A stretch of 64,000 nucleotides of DNA, taken from assembly GCA_040081465.1 (NCBI GenBank), contig JBEBGL010000001.1, positions 359,956-423,955 on the forward strand, in the 5' to 3' direction. Positions 49,857-59,410 of this stretch are shown here, piece by piece. How positions within the stretch are numbered: position 1 is the first letter of the stretch; every line of letters begins with the position of its first letter. Origin of the DNA: UBA668 sp040081465. Lineage in GTDB: Bacteria > Actinomycetota > Acidimicrobiia > Acidimicrobiales > Ilumatobacteraceae. The position numbers and the translations under genes were made by a program. The notes beneath the pieces are model-generated. The model worked only from the letters and a program-made list of their open reading frames with translations. It had not been told where the DNA came from and made no database searches.

Positions 49857-51577
49857 ACCAGCTCGAGCTCCTCGGCCAAGTACAGCTCGCGACACTTAGC
49901 GCGTTGCAGCTTGCCCGACGATGTCTTCGGCAAGGTACCGGCCTTCACCAACATCACGTCGCGCGGCGGAAGACCGCACACATCGATCGTTCGCTGATGA
50001 ACGTCGTGACGCAATGCCGACATCTCGTCACTCCCCGCGCCAGCGCCGGCAACGTTCGGGCGGACCTCGGCAACGACAACGACACTCTCTTTACCCTTAT
50101 AGCCCTCGACACTGAACGAGATGACGTTGCCCGCACGCACTCCATCGATCTGAGCGACTGTGCGCTCGATGTCTTCGGGAAACACGTTGCGACCGCCGAC
50201 GATGATCACGTCCTTGATGCGACCACACAACACCAACTCGCCGTCGACGATGTAGGCGAGGTCGCCCGTGCACAGCCAATCGTCGCGGAAAAGCGCGGCG
50301 GTGGCATCGGGACGCTTGTAATAGCCGGGAGTCACTGAAGTGCCGCGCAGCAATAGCTCGCCGACGTGACGCTCGGGAAGCTCCTCGTACGTGTCGGGAT
50401 GAACGACCTTCAGTTCAAGTCCTGGCACCGCGGTACCGAGCAATGGCAAACGGCGAACATCGAGGTCTTCATTTGCTTCGCAAAGCTGCAGTGGCTTCGC
50501 GACGCGCTCGCGCTCGAGGAATTCGCGGTCGACCGAGTCGGTGACCATTCCTCGGTGGCGTGGCGGAAAGGCACCGCCGATCGCGACTTCGGCCATTCCG
50601 AACGCGGGGAACATGCTGCCCGCCTTGAATCCGAACGGCTCAGCGGCGCGCACGAAAGCCTCGACGGCACTCGGGTCGACTGGCTCAGCCCCGCTGAGCG
50701 CGAGCGTCAAGCGCGACAGATCGAGGTCGTGCATGCGCCCGAGCGCGCGTGTCGCCAGCACCCACGCAAAGTTCGGACCCGCCGTCGCCGTGCCACCCCA
50801 GTCACTTATCCATTGCATCCAGTTGCCTGGCTTGGCCAAGAAGTCTTGCGGTGCTGCTTGCACCAACTGAACGCCGCGCGTCATCGGCAAGGCCAGGAAC
50901 CCGACGAGGCCCATGTCGTGATACAGCGGTAGCCAACTGACCATCACTTCGTCGAGCGTCAGTTCCGCGGCCGCGCAACTGGCGTCGAGATTCGCGCGCA
51001 ACACGCGATCTGGAATCATCACGCCCTTTGGCTCGCTGGTCGAACCGCTCGTGTATTGCAGAATCACCAATCGTTCAGCATCGGTCTCGGGACGCTCCCA
51101 CTTGCTTGCGCTCTGGGCACCCGCACCGCCTGGCATGACCGCAGCCATCGGCTCGATCGGCGGATCATTCGGCCCCGCCTCGTAAAGCGCAGCCAACATC
51201 TCGTCGATCAGGATCAACTTCGCATCGCCGTGGACGATGCGTGCTCGTGTGCTTTCGACGAAGGCCTCGAGCGAACCCATCCGCATCGGAAGCGGCAGCA
51301 CCATGCTGGCCATTCCGGCCAACCAGCAACCTTGCACGATGGTCATCAGCGACCGCGACGTCGGCCCCATGATCGCGACGTGATCGCCTGGCACGAGGCC
51401 GCGCGCCTGCAGCGCTGCAGCGACACCGCGCGCCTCTTCGTGAATCTGCGCCCACGACACAAACGAGGGTCCGTCGGGCGCCACACTGTGACCGACAAAA
51501 CGCACTCCTGTTGGCCGATCGGCGGCAACGATCAGGCGCTCGATGATCGAATCTGTGGCCAGGCCCGCGGACGACAT
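49853..51577 (-). CDS. Fatty acyl-AMP ligase-type adenylating enzyme (FadD/FAAL family)
   Basis: A 574-residue ANL-superfamily enzyme. The AMP-binding motif is VILQYTSGSTSEPKGVMIP, followed by the FAAL-like segment VSWLPLYHDMGLVGFLALPM, ALSGAEPVDPSAVEAFVRAA, and the A8 hinge region WLCTGDLAYIVDGELVLCGR with KDVIIVGGRNVFPEDIERTV. The C-terminal lysine is in KTSSGKLQRAKCREL. FAALs activate fatty acids to acyl-AMP for transfer to carrier proteins, as in mycobacterial lipid synthesis; a CoA-ligase activity is possible too. No polyketide synthase or carrier protein is adjacent. ATG 51577 fits the family start. It is divergent from leuS over 56 bp. Confidence 0.87.
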   Translation of the reverse strand: MSSAGLATDSIIERLIVAADRPTGVRFVGHSVAPDGPSFVSWAQIHEEARGVAAALQARGLVPGDHVAIMGPTSRSLMTIVQGCWLAGMASMVLPLPMRMGSLEAFVESTRARIVHGDAKLILIDEMLAALYEAGPNDPPIEPMAAVMPGGAGAQSASKWERPETDAERLVILQYTSGSTSEPKGVMIPDRVLRANLDASCAAAELTLDEVMVSWLPLYHDMGLVGFLALPMTRGVQLVQAAPQDFLAKPGNWMQWISDWGGTATAGPNFAWVLATRALGRMHDLDLSRLTLALSGAEPVDPSAVEAFVRAAEPFGFKAGSMFPAFGMAEVAIGGAFPPRHRGMVTDSVDREFLERERVAKPLQLCEANEDLDVRRLPLLGTAVPGLELKVVHPDTYEELPERHVGELLLRGTSVTPGYYKRPDATAALFRDDWLCTGDLAYIVDGELVLCGRIKDVIIVGGRNVFPEDIERTVAQIDGVRAGNVISFSVEGYKGKESVVVVAEVRPNVAGAGAGSDEMSALRHDVHQRTIDVCGLPPRDVMLVKAGTLPKTSSGKLQRAKCRELYLAEELELV

Positions 51578-51633
51578 ACCGCAACGGTAATGCCCCGCCC
51601 CTAAGCGACCCTCACCCGTAGAATCTGCAAACC

Positions 51634-54471
51634 ATGGAAGCCACCGAACGCCCCGACTCCGACCGCGACACACCTGCGCATCGGTACTCGGGCGTGCTTG
51701 CGCAGGAAATCGAGGCACGCTGGCACGATCGTTGGGACGAGCAGGGCACGTTCAACACGCCAAATCCGGTCGGCCCGTTGGCCGACAAGTCGGGCTTCGC
51801 CACCCGACCAAAGAAGTTCATCCTCGACATGTTCCCGTACCCAAGTGGCGAGGGTCTGCATGTCGGGCACCCACTGGGCTTCATTGGCACCGACATGTAC
51901 GCCCGCTACTCGCGCATGACCGGCCACAACGTGCTGTACACGATGGGCTTCGACGCGTTCGGCCTACCGGCAGAACAGTTCGCAGTGCAGAGTGGCCAAC
52001 ACCCCGCGCTTACGACGGCGAAGAACGTCGAGACCTATCGCAAGCAACTGCGTCGCTTGGGACTCAGCCACGATCGTCGCCGAAGCGTGGCCACCACCGA
52101 CCCGGGTTACTACCGATGGACGCAATGGATTTTTCTACAGATCTTCAACTCGTGGTTCGATCCGGAACGCAAGATCGCGCGTCGCATCGATGAGTTGATC
52201 GCCGAGTTCGACGCCGGCAAGCGCGCCGCGACAACCGGCGATTGGACGAAGATGTCGGCGAGCGAGCGACGCCAAGAGCTGGACAAGTGGCGACTGGCGT
52301 ACGTCAGCGACGCGCCGGTGAACTGGTGCCCAGGATTGGGAACGGTCGTAGCCAACGAAGAGGTCACCGCCGACGGTCGCAGCGACCGCGGCAACTTCCC
52401 CGTCTTCAAGCGCAACATGCGCCAATGGATGATGCGCATCACCACCTACGCCGATCGACTGCTCGACGACCTCGATTTGCTCGACTGGTCCGACGCGATC
52501 AAGGCGATGCAGCGCAACTGGATCGGGCGCAGCGAAGGCGCCACTGTCCACTTCGCGATCGCGGGTGACACGACCGAACGCATCACCGTGTTCACGACGC
52601 GGCCCGACACGTTGTTCGGCGCGACGTTCATGGTGCTCGCACCCGAGCATCCGTTGGTCGATCAGCTGACGACACCCGATCAGGCGAAGGCAGTTGCCGA
52701 TTACAAGCGGGCCGCAGAAGCGAAGAAAGATTTCGACCGCCAAGACGCTGGCCGCGAGAAGACCGGCGTGTTCACCGGGTCATACGCGCGCAACCCGTTG
52801 AACGGCGAAGAGATTCCCGTCTGGATTGCCGACTACGTGCTGATGGGTTACGGCACAGGCGCGATCATGGGCGTGCCCTGCGGCGACCAGCGCGACTTCG
52901 AGTTCGCACGCAAGTACAGCTTGCTGATCACCGCCATTCAGCAGCCGGCCGATCGCTCGCTCGACACCACAACCTGGCCCGACGCGTTCGTCGGGGATGC
53001 GCCGTACGTCAACAGTTCCAACGGCTCGCTCGACCTGAACGCCGTCGACAACATCGACGAAGGCGTGCGCCTGACCAACGAGTGGCTATCCAGCCATGGC
53101 CACGGCGAAGGCACCATTACCTACAAGCTGCGCGACTGGCTGTTCAGCCGTCAGCGCTATTGGGGCGAGCCGTTCCCGATCGTGTACGACGCCGAAGGCA
53201 ACCCGCACGCGCTGCCCGACTCGGTCTTGCCCGTGGCACTCCCCGACACCGATCAGTTCTCGCCGCGCTTGTTCGATCCGGAACACGCGATGAGTAACCC
53301 GGAGAGTCCGCTGGATCGTCTTCCAGAGTGGGTGAACGTCGACCTGGATCTCGGCGATGGCCTGCAGTCGTACCGACGCGACACGAATGTGATGCCTCAG
53401 TGGGCTGGCAGTTGTTGGTACGAACTGCGCTACATCGACCCGACCAACGAGAACGACTTCGTCGACCCAGCCAACGAGCGCTACTGGATGGGACCACAGG
53501 GCAAGAACGAAAACGGCACACCGCATCCGGGTGGCGTCGATCTATATGTCGGTGGCGTCGAGCACGCGGTGCTGCATTTGTTGTATGCACGCTTCTGGCA
53601 CAAGGTGTTGTTCGACCTCGGCCACGTCAGCTCGGTCGAGCCGTACCACCGTTTGTTCAATCAGGGCTACATCCTGGCGGCCGCCTATCAAGACGATCGC
53701 GGCATGTATGTCGACTCGTTCGCGGTTGAAGACCGTGGCGGCAATCATTACTTCGACGGCAAACCCGTCAAGCGCGAGTACGGCAAGATGGGCAAGAGCT
53801 TGAAGAACGCCGTCGCTCCCGACGAAATGTGTTCGCAGTACGGGGCCGACACTCTGCGCTTGTATCTGATGAGCATGGGTCCGCTAGACGCATCACGCCC
53901 ATGGGAAAGCAAAGACGTCGTCGGCGTCTATCGTTTTCTGCAGCGCTTGTGGCGCAACATCGTCGACGAAGACACCGGCGCGTTGCGCGTGCTGAGCGCG
54001 CCCGCCGACGACGAGACAATGCGAGTCGTGCACCGCACGATCGCTTCCGTGCGCGAGGAACTCGATCACCTGCGCTTCAACACCGCCATCGCCAAGTTGA
54101 TCGAGTGCAACAACCACCTGACGAAGTTGGGCGGTTGCCCCGCCGATGTCGCCGACACGATCGTGAAGTTGCTTGCTCCGTTAGCGCCGCACGTTTCCGA
54201 AGAACTGTGGGCGAGGTTGGGACACGCGGACTCGATCACGTACGAACCATTCCCCGTCGCGGACCCAGCAATGCTGGTGAGCGAAACCGTCGAGTACCCG
54301 GTGCAGGTCAACGGCAAGGTGCGGGCGCGCATCACAGTGGCAGCCGACGCCGATGCGGCGACAGTCGAGAAGGCAGCGTTGGCCGACGAAAAGGTTCAGT
54401 CGTCGTTGTCAGGCGCCAAGCCAAGCAAAGTGATCGTCATCCCAGGCCGAATGGTCAACATCGTCCTCTAA
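51634..54471 (+). CDS. leuS: Leucyl-tRNA synthetase
   Basis: A 945-residue class I synthetase. The HIGH motif is HVGH (residues 76-79) in FPYPSGEGLHVGHPLGFIGT, and the KMSKS motif is present as KMGKS near residue 721 (KREYGKMGKSLKNAVAPDEM). The editing domain includes VFTTRPDTLFGATFMVLAPE and GYGTGAIMGVPCGDQRDFEF, where the substrate-discriminating Asp and threonine-rich region lie. The anticodon-binding domain and the C-terminal fold (VQVNGKVRARITVAADADAA) are complete. It charges tRNA-Leu in the cytosol. No T-box or other leader is visible in the short upstream gap. Confidence 0.98.
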   Translation: MEATERPDSDRDTPAHRYSGVLAQEIEARWHDRWDEQGTFNTPNPVGPLADKSGFATRPKKFILDMFPYPSGEGLHVGHPLGFIGTDMYARYSRMTGHNVLYTMGFDAFGLPAEQFAVQSGQHPALTTAKNVETYRKQLRRLGLSHDRRRSVATTDPGYYRWTQWIFLQIFNSWFDPERKIARRIDELIAEFDAGKRAATTGDWTKMSASERRQELDKWRLAYVSDAPVNWCPGLGTVVANEEVTADGRSDRGNFPVFKRNMRQWMMRITTYADRLLDDLDLLDWSDAIKAMQRNWIGRSEGATVHFAIAGDTTERITVFTTRPDTLFGATFMVLAPEHPLVDQLTTPDQAKAVADYKRAAEAKKDFDRQDAGREKTGVFTGSYARNPLNGEEIPVWIADYVLMGYGTGAIMGVPCGDQRDFEFARKYSLLITAIQQPADRSLDTTTWPDAFVGDAPYVNSSNGSLDLNAVDNIDEGVRLTNEWLSSHGHGEGTITYKLRDWLFSRQRYWGEPFPIVYDAEGNPHALPDSVLPVALPDTDQFSPRLFDPEHAMSNPESPLDRLPEWVNVDLDLGDGLQSYRRDTNVMPQWAGSCWYELRYIDPTNENDFVDPANERYWMGPQGKNENGTPHPGGVDLYVGGVEHAVLHLLYARFWHKVLFDLGHVSSVEPYHRLFNQGYILAAAYQDDRGMYVDSFAVEDRGGNHYFDGKPVKREYGKMGKSLKNAVAPDEMCSQYGADTLRLYLMSMGPLDASRPWESKDVVGVYRFLQRLWRNIVDEDTGALRVLSAPADDETMRVVHRTIASVREELDHLRFNTAIAKLIECNNHLTKLGGCPADVADTIVKLLAPLAPHVSEELWARLGHADSITYEPFPVADPAMLVSETVEYPVQVNGKVRARITVAADADAATVEKAALADEKVQSSLSGAKPSKVIVIPGRMVNIVL

Positions 54472-54563
54472 CCGCGTTCTGAGGACTTGGAAGGTCGACT
54501 TCGGAGGGCACCGAACCGCGTAAGGTGCGTTCACCCACCGCTACCCAGAAGGACGGATCGAGG

Positions 54564-54896
54564 ATGCCTGACATCGATGTATTGCTGAAGGATGGCAGTG
54601 TTGTCAAAGCGAGAGTCGTCGGTCCACAGGCAGCCGACGTCGGTGTCGGTCGCAAGGCAGCTAGAAAACTCCTCGATGTGGCAGAGGCCGCAGGGAAAGT
54701 AGCAGCAGAAATTGCGCAGCCAATCGTCAGCGGCAGCAACGCAGACCAGGTGACGATTGAGCTTGGCATGGCGGTAGCCGTGGCCGAAGGCAAGTTAACC
54801 GCCCTGCTGGTGAGCGGTGGAGTCGAGTCAAGCATCAAGGTCACCCTCGTATGGAATAGGCAGCCCGATGACCGCACTCCGAGCGAGCGTCGTTGA
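54564..54896 (+). CDS. Trypsin-co-occurring domain 1 (Trypco1)-like protein
   Basis: A 110-residue protein starting MPDIDVLLKDGSVVKARVVG. The central part is helical (KAARKLLDVAEAAGKVAAEI), and the C-terminal half is the recognisable part: DQVTIELGMAVAVAEGKLTA followed by LLVSGGVESSIKVTLVW, the pattern of small CU044_2847-type proteins called trypsin-co-occurring domain 1. That domain was named because its genes sit beside trypsin-like proteases in bacterial conflict-type systems (established idea; identity here from memory, not search). The downstream gene starts inside it (29 bp overlap) and encodes exactly such a protease joined to an NTPase. It may be a regulator, adaptor or substrate of the protease. 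Arginine codons AGA are frequent, unlike leuS. Confidence 0.72.
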   Translation: MPDIDVLLKDGSVVKARVVGPQAADVGVGRKAARKLLDVAEAAGKVAAEIAQPIVSGSNADQVTIELGMAVAVAEGKLTALLVSGGVESSIKVTLVWNRQPDDRTPSERR

Positions 54897-57800
54897 GGTC
54901 TGGCTAAGGGGTCAGCTGAGCGGTTCGGGATTCGTCGCTTCACCCACCAGCATCTTGACTACCAGCCACGTACTTGATTCTGAAGAAGCGCTCACACCCG
55001 CAGACATCGTGATTCGTTGCAACGGTGCCGAGGTGTACTGCGAAACCTACGCGAGAACCGATCCGGGCGAAGACGGCTCGGACAGTTACGCCCTTCCGGA
55101 CATCGCAATCATCAGAGTCGTCGGTGAGCTCAGTGGACCGCTAACTCTGTCTGCGAGAGGGCCGACAGCGATGACCGGTTCGTTTCACGTCGCCGGCATC
55201 ACAGCGGACGCCGAGTATGTCGAGACTCATGGGCACGCGATTAGCGTGCGAGGCGAGCTCCTCGAACTGCAATCCGACATCGCAGTTGAGCCGGGCATGA
55301 GCGGCGGCCCACTTATAGATGACAACACCGGTGAAGTGATTGGAATCATCAAGTCCGTCTGGTGGGATGATGGCAGCAACACCGTCCGCGCCAGAGCAGT
55401 TCCGGCTTCCGCCATTCGCCGCTATCTCCGTGGACTGGCGACCATCGCCGCTGATGTAACGGGACGAGTACAGGATCGATTACTTCCGCCAGCCTCGGTC
55501 GACATGCTTGAGACAGTTCCACGACCAGCCCTCGTCCACGATCTGATTGAATTCGCAAAGTCACGGGCGCCGGGAATGCTCGCTGTCATTGGACCCCCAG
55601 GATTTGGAAAGTCAACTATTGCAGCCATGGCGAGGTCGGATCTCGCCGCGAAAGGTTTTGCAGTCGGGTGGTTCGAAGAAGATGCGGAGTTGTCGCCCGA
55701 GGAAAATCTTCACAACATGGTCGCTCTCGCCACTGGCCGACCACCCACTCTCGGGGCTGGCGGCCACCATCTACTGGACGGCCTTCGGAGCGCAATAGAA
55801 GGACTCGACGCCGTCGTTGTTGACAACCATTCGCAGCTCGAGGCCAGTTCGACAATTCGAACAATTAGTCGATTCGTCCCTGTCATAGTCACATCGATTC
55901 ACCGAGACCTCTACGTGGATACACCCATCGTCGAGGTCGTGGCACTTTCCCGCGATCAAGTGATTGGCGCGCTGTCGGTTGAGTTGCCCGACGATCCTCA
56001 CGTCTGGCAAATTGCGGACGCCGTCGCAGGCTGGCCACTGCTGATGAGGATCGTAATCTCCGCGATTCGCCGAATGAAGCGATGGGGTGAGTCGGACTCA
56101 GAGATATCCCACAGAATGCTCGAGGCACTTCAGGCTGGACAGACGACTTCATTCGACTCCGCGCAAGCGCAGAGGAGTCGTTCCATTAAGGCCACGTTGA
56201 GTCTCGCGCTCCGCGATGTCGGCGAAACAGACAGACAGCGCGCGCTTGACTTGGGATTCCTTCGTGGCCAATCAGAAATGCCTATCAGTCTCCTGCAGGA
56301 CCTTTGGAGTGAGTCCAATCACTCGGCTGTTGAGACGTTAGGCGTACTAGCGGATCTTTCATTGATAGATCTCAACCTCACACGAAGGACAGTTCGAGTT
56401 CACATGTCCGTTGCCGACGGACTTGCTGCACTCGTCGAAGATCAAACGAGACGCCGAGCCATTCTGCAAACTCTCGCGGATCACCTGTGGGCACTTGAGA
56501 ACTCAGACGATGCGCTTGTGCGTCACTATCGCGGTCAGCATCTGGTCTGGTACCTAGGCAAGGTTGGCGATATGGACCGAGCGCTCAATGTAATCACCTC
56601 GCCGGACTGGTGGGAATCCGCGATCGAGAGTTCCGGTGGGGCTGGAGCCCTCGGTCGGCAGGTACGACAACTTGACGGCGTACCCAAGAGCACGGGTCAA
56701 GCGATTCTTCTTGAGCTAGCCGCGAGAATCGTTTCAACGCTCACGGAGCCTGACAGGGTCCCCGTCTTTCAGCTCATCGCCGACACCCCAGATGAGGACA
56801 TTGAAGACTTTGTCGCCAACATAAAGGACCGAGAGTCTCGGATCGAGGCAGCGAACGCCTTTTCGCGGATGCTCTTTCGTCGAGGTGAGAAGGAACGATC
56901 AGCACGTCTTGCCCTGGAGGCGGTGACTTCCGCCGCGGCGTACTTTGAGCTCGAACTTCCTGATGCGATGGGATCGGCCCTGCGATCTGCTCTTCGAGTT
57001 CACCCAGCGCTTGAGCGCGCGGCCTCAGAGCGCGTCGACAAGTGGATGCAACAACTCGACCCGTCTACGCAACTTCGGTTCCGGGCGGTACTAGGCGAGG
57101 AGTTACTTTCGATCGCGCCGACGATGGCGGCGGCGCTGATCGCTCCCGTCGCCGGGCGAATCAAACGAGAACTGCTAGCACAGAACAACATCAGCTACAC
57201 GTACTCGGATGCGAGCCGCCTTCTTGAGCTCATCCTGCCGGTGCTCGCGCTCACCGAACCCGATATCGCCGAGCTCGCGGCCGAAGTTTGGTTGGAGACA
57301 AGGGATCGCGACTTCGTAGTGCAGATCAGCATGTTGGCGACTGATGGCGCCCTCGCGGTGTCCGGATTGGAAGACCAGCAATTGTCTGACTTAGCCCTCG
57401 TCCTCCACGCACTTGGGCGCTCCGATGAAGGATTACTCGTGGCCGACAAGATTCGTCTCGTCGGCGTGAGGTGCAAGGTGATCGCGTCGATTGCCGCACG
57501 GCTTGGTGACGCTGATTTGATGGCCAAGGCTTTGGGATCTTGCGAGCAAGCGATGTCGGTGCACGCGAAGGTATCTGCCTTCGTTGACGTAGTTCAATCC
57601 GTCGCTGACTTTGACCTGAGCTGGGCGACAAAGATCTCCCGGCAACTGCTAGTCAAGGTTCCTGCTCGGAACGATTTCACTCCCGAGCTCTACCGCTTGA
57701 TGATGCCCTTGCTGGAGATCTTGGCGACCTCGGACCCGGCGGACCCGGCGGTAAGCGAGTTTCGAGCGCTTATGGACGACCGAACTGACGATTCGCTGGC

Positions 57801-59262
57801 AACGAAGTGCAGACTGCAGATTCTTGAACCTCTCGCAGCCTTAAGCGGTGCCGCAATTGCATCGGCGCTTCGCGGGCGGATTGTCACGCCGTACGAGGCA
57901 ATCCAAATGGCTATCCACGTGAGGTCAAACCTTGCGCCGATATACGACGAGTTAGCAATCCACGACTTGATCGAAGCACTCGATCTCGTCGAGCTGGTCG
58001 ACTTTCTCGAGGCAACCGAGGGCTCGATCTCGCGTGAGGCCGGCTTCAGTTATTTTTGGCAGCAGGTCACGCTCAAACTTGCCCTCCAGGACATCGCCGA
58101 GGCACGCAGATTGATCAAGACGATGGAACGGATCGACGTGCCAGGGGCTGCGGAGTGCACTCGTATCGTCCTAGGAGTCGAGGCGTTAACGGTTGAACCA
58201 GAATTCGAGATCGATTTTGCCGCGACCCAGAGCACTTCGGAGAGTGAGCTGCCTGGAGTCGAAGTGATAGTGGGCGCGTTACGAAGCCGAACTCCGGGCG
58301 CGCTCGATCACGCCTTTGCGCGGTTTTTCCTGGAGCCTCGAAAGCTCGACGCTCGACGAACGGTGACACGAGCTCCCTTTCGTGTTCCGCTCAGTCTGCG
58401 AAAAACTCTGATTGAAGGTCTGCTCACCGATCACGAATCTCTTGACTGGGAACAGTCCGGAGCGGAGATTCTTTCGGCAGTATTTTACGAGGTCACCACT
58501 ATGTGGAACCGGTCGTTAGCCGACCTTTGCCTTCTGCATCAGATCCTGGCACTGCCACAGCGGGATCTAGAGGCGGTCATCTCTAGGGAGCTCGGCTGGG
58601 CCGGCAGCACCATGTCAATAGATGACCTGTTTCAATGGCTGATCAAGTCGGTTCCCCAGGACCCCACGCTCTGGCTACAAGTGTTCGCGTTTTGTGTGGA
58701 ATCCCGCCCGAGCGAAGTTGAGGTACACGTGCTGGCAACGCGAGCTCAGCAGAGCTTCGAACACTTGGTGGCATCTGTAGCTGACCGCGACTGGGATGAG
58801 ATGTGGCACATCGAAGAAATCCCAGTCGATTCGGCCTATGCATGTCATGTCTTCGGCATGGGCGCTGCACCAAACGGCGACTTTCATTCAACCATTCGGC
58901 TTCTCCTACCCGGCGGGGTCGCTGACTTTGCGGTCGCGGTTGCTCTCCGCCATGTCTCTAACGACGACGAGTGGGCTCAGTATCGCGCTCGGGCGCTTGA
59001 GAGTTTGCGGGGTCTGTCCCACGAACTCAACTCAGAACGTGTCGCCGGAAGCTTCGGACGGCTGATCGAACTGGAAGCCAGTTTGGGGGGCACAAGTGCG
59101 GCAGTGCTCGATGGTCTGCGAGCGGCGCCCGGTTCATTTGCTCCGGCCGCTTATCTGCTGCTCGCTTGTTGCTCACAATGGGTCGAGGAGTCCTGGGCAG
59201 TGCTGCTGGAACACTTGCCAAGACTCTGTGATGTTGCCCAACGCTGCTCCGGTACTGACTGA
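54868..59262 (+). CDS. Trypsin-like protease fused to a STAND NTPase and a long helical region
   Basis: A 1464-residue cytosolic protein. Residues 1-185 are a trypsin-like domain with His34 (ILTTSHVLDSEE), Asp78 (YALPDIAIIRVV) and Ser145 (VEPGMSGGPLIDD), an intact triad. Residues 225-420 are a STAND-type NTPase: Walker A IGPPGFGKST (241-250), Walker B-like GLDAVVVDNHSQ (312-322), a sensor strand VPVIVTSIHRD, and the GxP motif DAVAGWPLLMRIV near 385-395. Residues about 430-1464 are almost wholly helical, a repeat-like sensor region without clear motif. No transmembrane segment. ATG 54868 lies inside the Trypco1 gene. The gene uses many AGA/AGG codons, unlike its neighbours. An induced protease triggered by ligand binding is inferred. 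Confidence 0.82.
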   Translation: MTALRASVVEVWLRGQLSGSGFVASPTSILTTSHVLDSEEALTPADIVIRCNGAEVYCETYARTDPGEDGSDSYALPDIAIIRVVGELSGPLTLSARGPTAMTGSFHVAGITADAEYVETHGHAISVRGELLELQSDIAVEPGMSGGPLIDDNTGEVIGIIKSVWWDDGSNTVRARAVPASAIRRYLRGLATIAADVTGRVQDRLLPPASVDMLETVPRPALVHDLIEFAKSRAPGMLAVIGPPGFGKSTIAAMARSDLAAKGFAVGWFEEDAELSPEENLHNMVALATGRPPTLGAGGHHLLDGLRSAIEGLDAVVVDNHSQLEASSTIRTISRFVPVIVTSIHRDLYVDTPIVEVVALSRDQVIGALSVELPDDPHVWQIADAVAGWPLLMRIVISAIRRMKRWGESDSEISHRMLEALQAGQTTSFDSAQAQRSRSIKATLSLALRDVGETDRQRALDLGFLRGQSEMPISLLQDLWSESNHSAVETLGVLADLSLIDLNLTRRTVRVHMSVADGLAALVEDQTRRRAILQTLADHLWALENSDDALVRHYRGQHLVWYLGKVGDMDRALNVITSPDWWESAIESSGGAGALGRQVRQLDGVPKSTGQAILLELAARIVSTLTEPDRVPVFQLIADTPDEDIEDFVANIKDRESRIEAANAFSRMLFRRGEKERSARLALEAVTSAAAYFELELPDAMGSALRSALRVHPALERAASERVDKWMQQLDPSTQLRFRAVLGEELLSIAPTMAAALIAPVAGRIKRELLAQNNISYTYSDASRLLELILPVLALTEPDIAELAAEVWLETRDRDFVVQISMLATDGALAVSGLEDQQLSDLALVLHALGRSDEGLLVADKIRLVGVRCKVIASIAARLGDADLMAKALGSCEQAMSVHAKVSAFVDVVQSVADFDLSWATKISRQLLVKVPARNDFTPELYRLMMPLLEILATSDPADPAVSEFRALMDDRTDDSLATKCRLQILEPLAALSGAAIASALRGRIVTPYEAIQMAIHVRSNLAPIYDELAIHDLIEALDLVELVDFLEATEGSISREAGFSYFWQQVTLKLALQDIAEARRLIKTMERIDVPGAAECTRIVLGVEALTVEPEFEIDFAATQSTSESELPGVEVIVGALRSRTPGALDHAFARFFLEPRKLDARRTVTRAPFRVPLSLRKTLIEGLLTDHESLDWEQSGAEILSAVFYEVTTMWNRSLADLCLLHQILALPQRDLEAVISRELGWAGSTMSIDDLFQWLIKSVPQDPTLWLQVFAFCVESRPSEVEVHVLATRAQQSFEHLVASVADRDWDEMWHIEEIPVDSAYACHVFGMGAAPNGDFHSTIRLLLPGGVADFAVAVALRHVSNDDEWAQYRARALESLRGLSHELNSERVAGSFGRLIELEASLGGTSAAVLDGLRAAPGSFAPAAYLLLACCSQWVEESWAVLLEHLPRLCDVAQRCSGTD

Positions 59263-59410
59263 GCTCTGCAAGAGGGCCGAACAACATCGCGATCTAGCGA
59301 CTCAATGTCGATCGGCCCATACGAGAAGCACCAGCGACACCCTGCGCCGAACTTACCACTCACAACTAGAGCAGCGACTTTTGGACTTTACCCATTGCGT
59401 TTCGCGGTAG
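59231..59410 (+). CDS. Possible short helical protein overlapping the STAND gene end
   Basis: A 59-residue reading frame from ATG 59231 (frame different from the NTPase gene), reading MLPNAAPVLTELCKRAEQHR then DLATQCRSAHTRSTSDTLRR. The pattern of charged and small residues suggests one or two helices, like small proteins of the CRELA-type often seen as accessory genes. It overlaps the end of the large gene by 32 bp and the end of the convergent acyl-CoA synthetase by 45 bp. It could be the remnant of a third module gene or a chance frame. No Shine-Dalgarno is clear. Confidence 0.3.
   Translation: MLPNAAPVLTELCKRAEQHRDLATQCRSAHTRSTSDTLRRTYHSQLEQRLLDFTHCVSR

Noticed and set aside
51578..51633. 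T-box or attenuator before leuS
   Set aside because: Only 56 bp separate the divergent starts, too short for a T-box, and no leucine-rich leader is visible.
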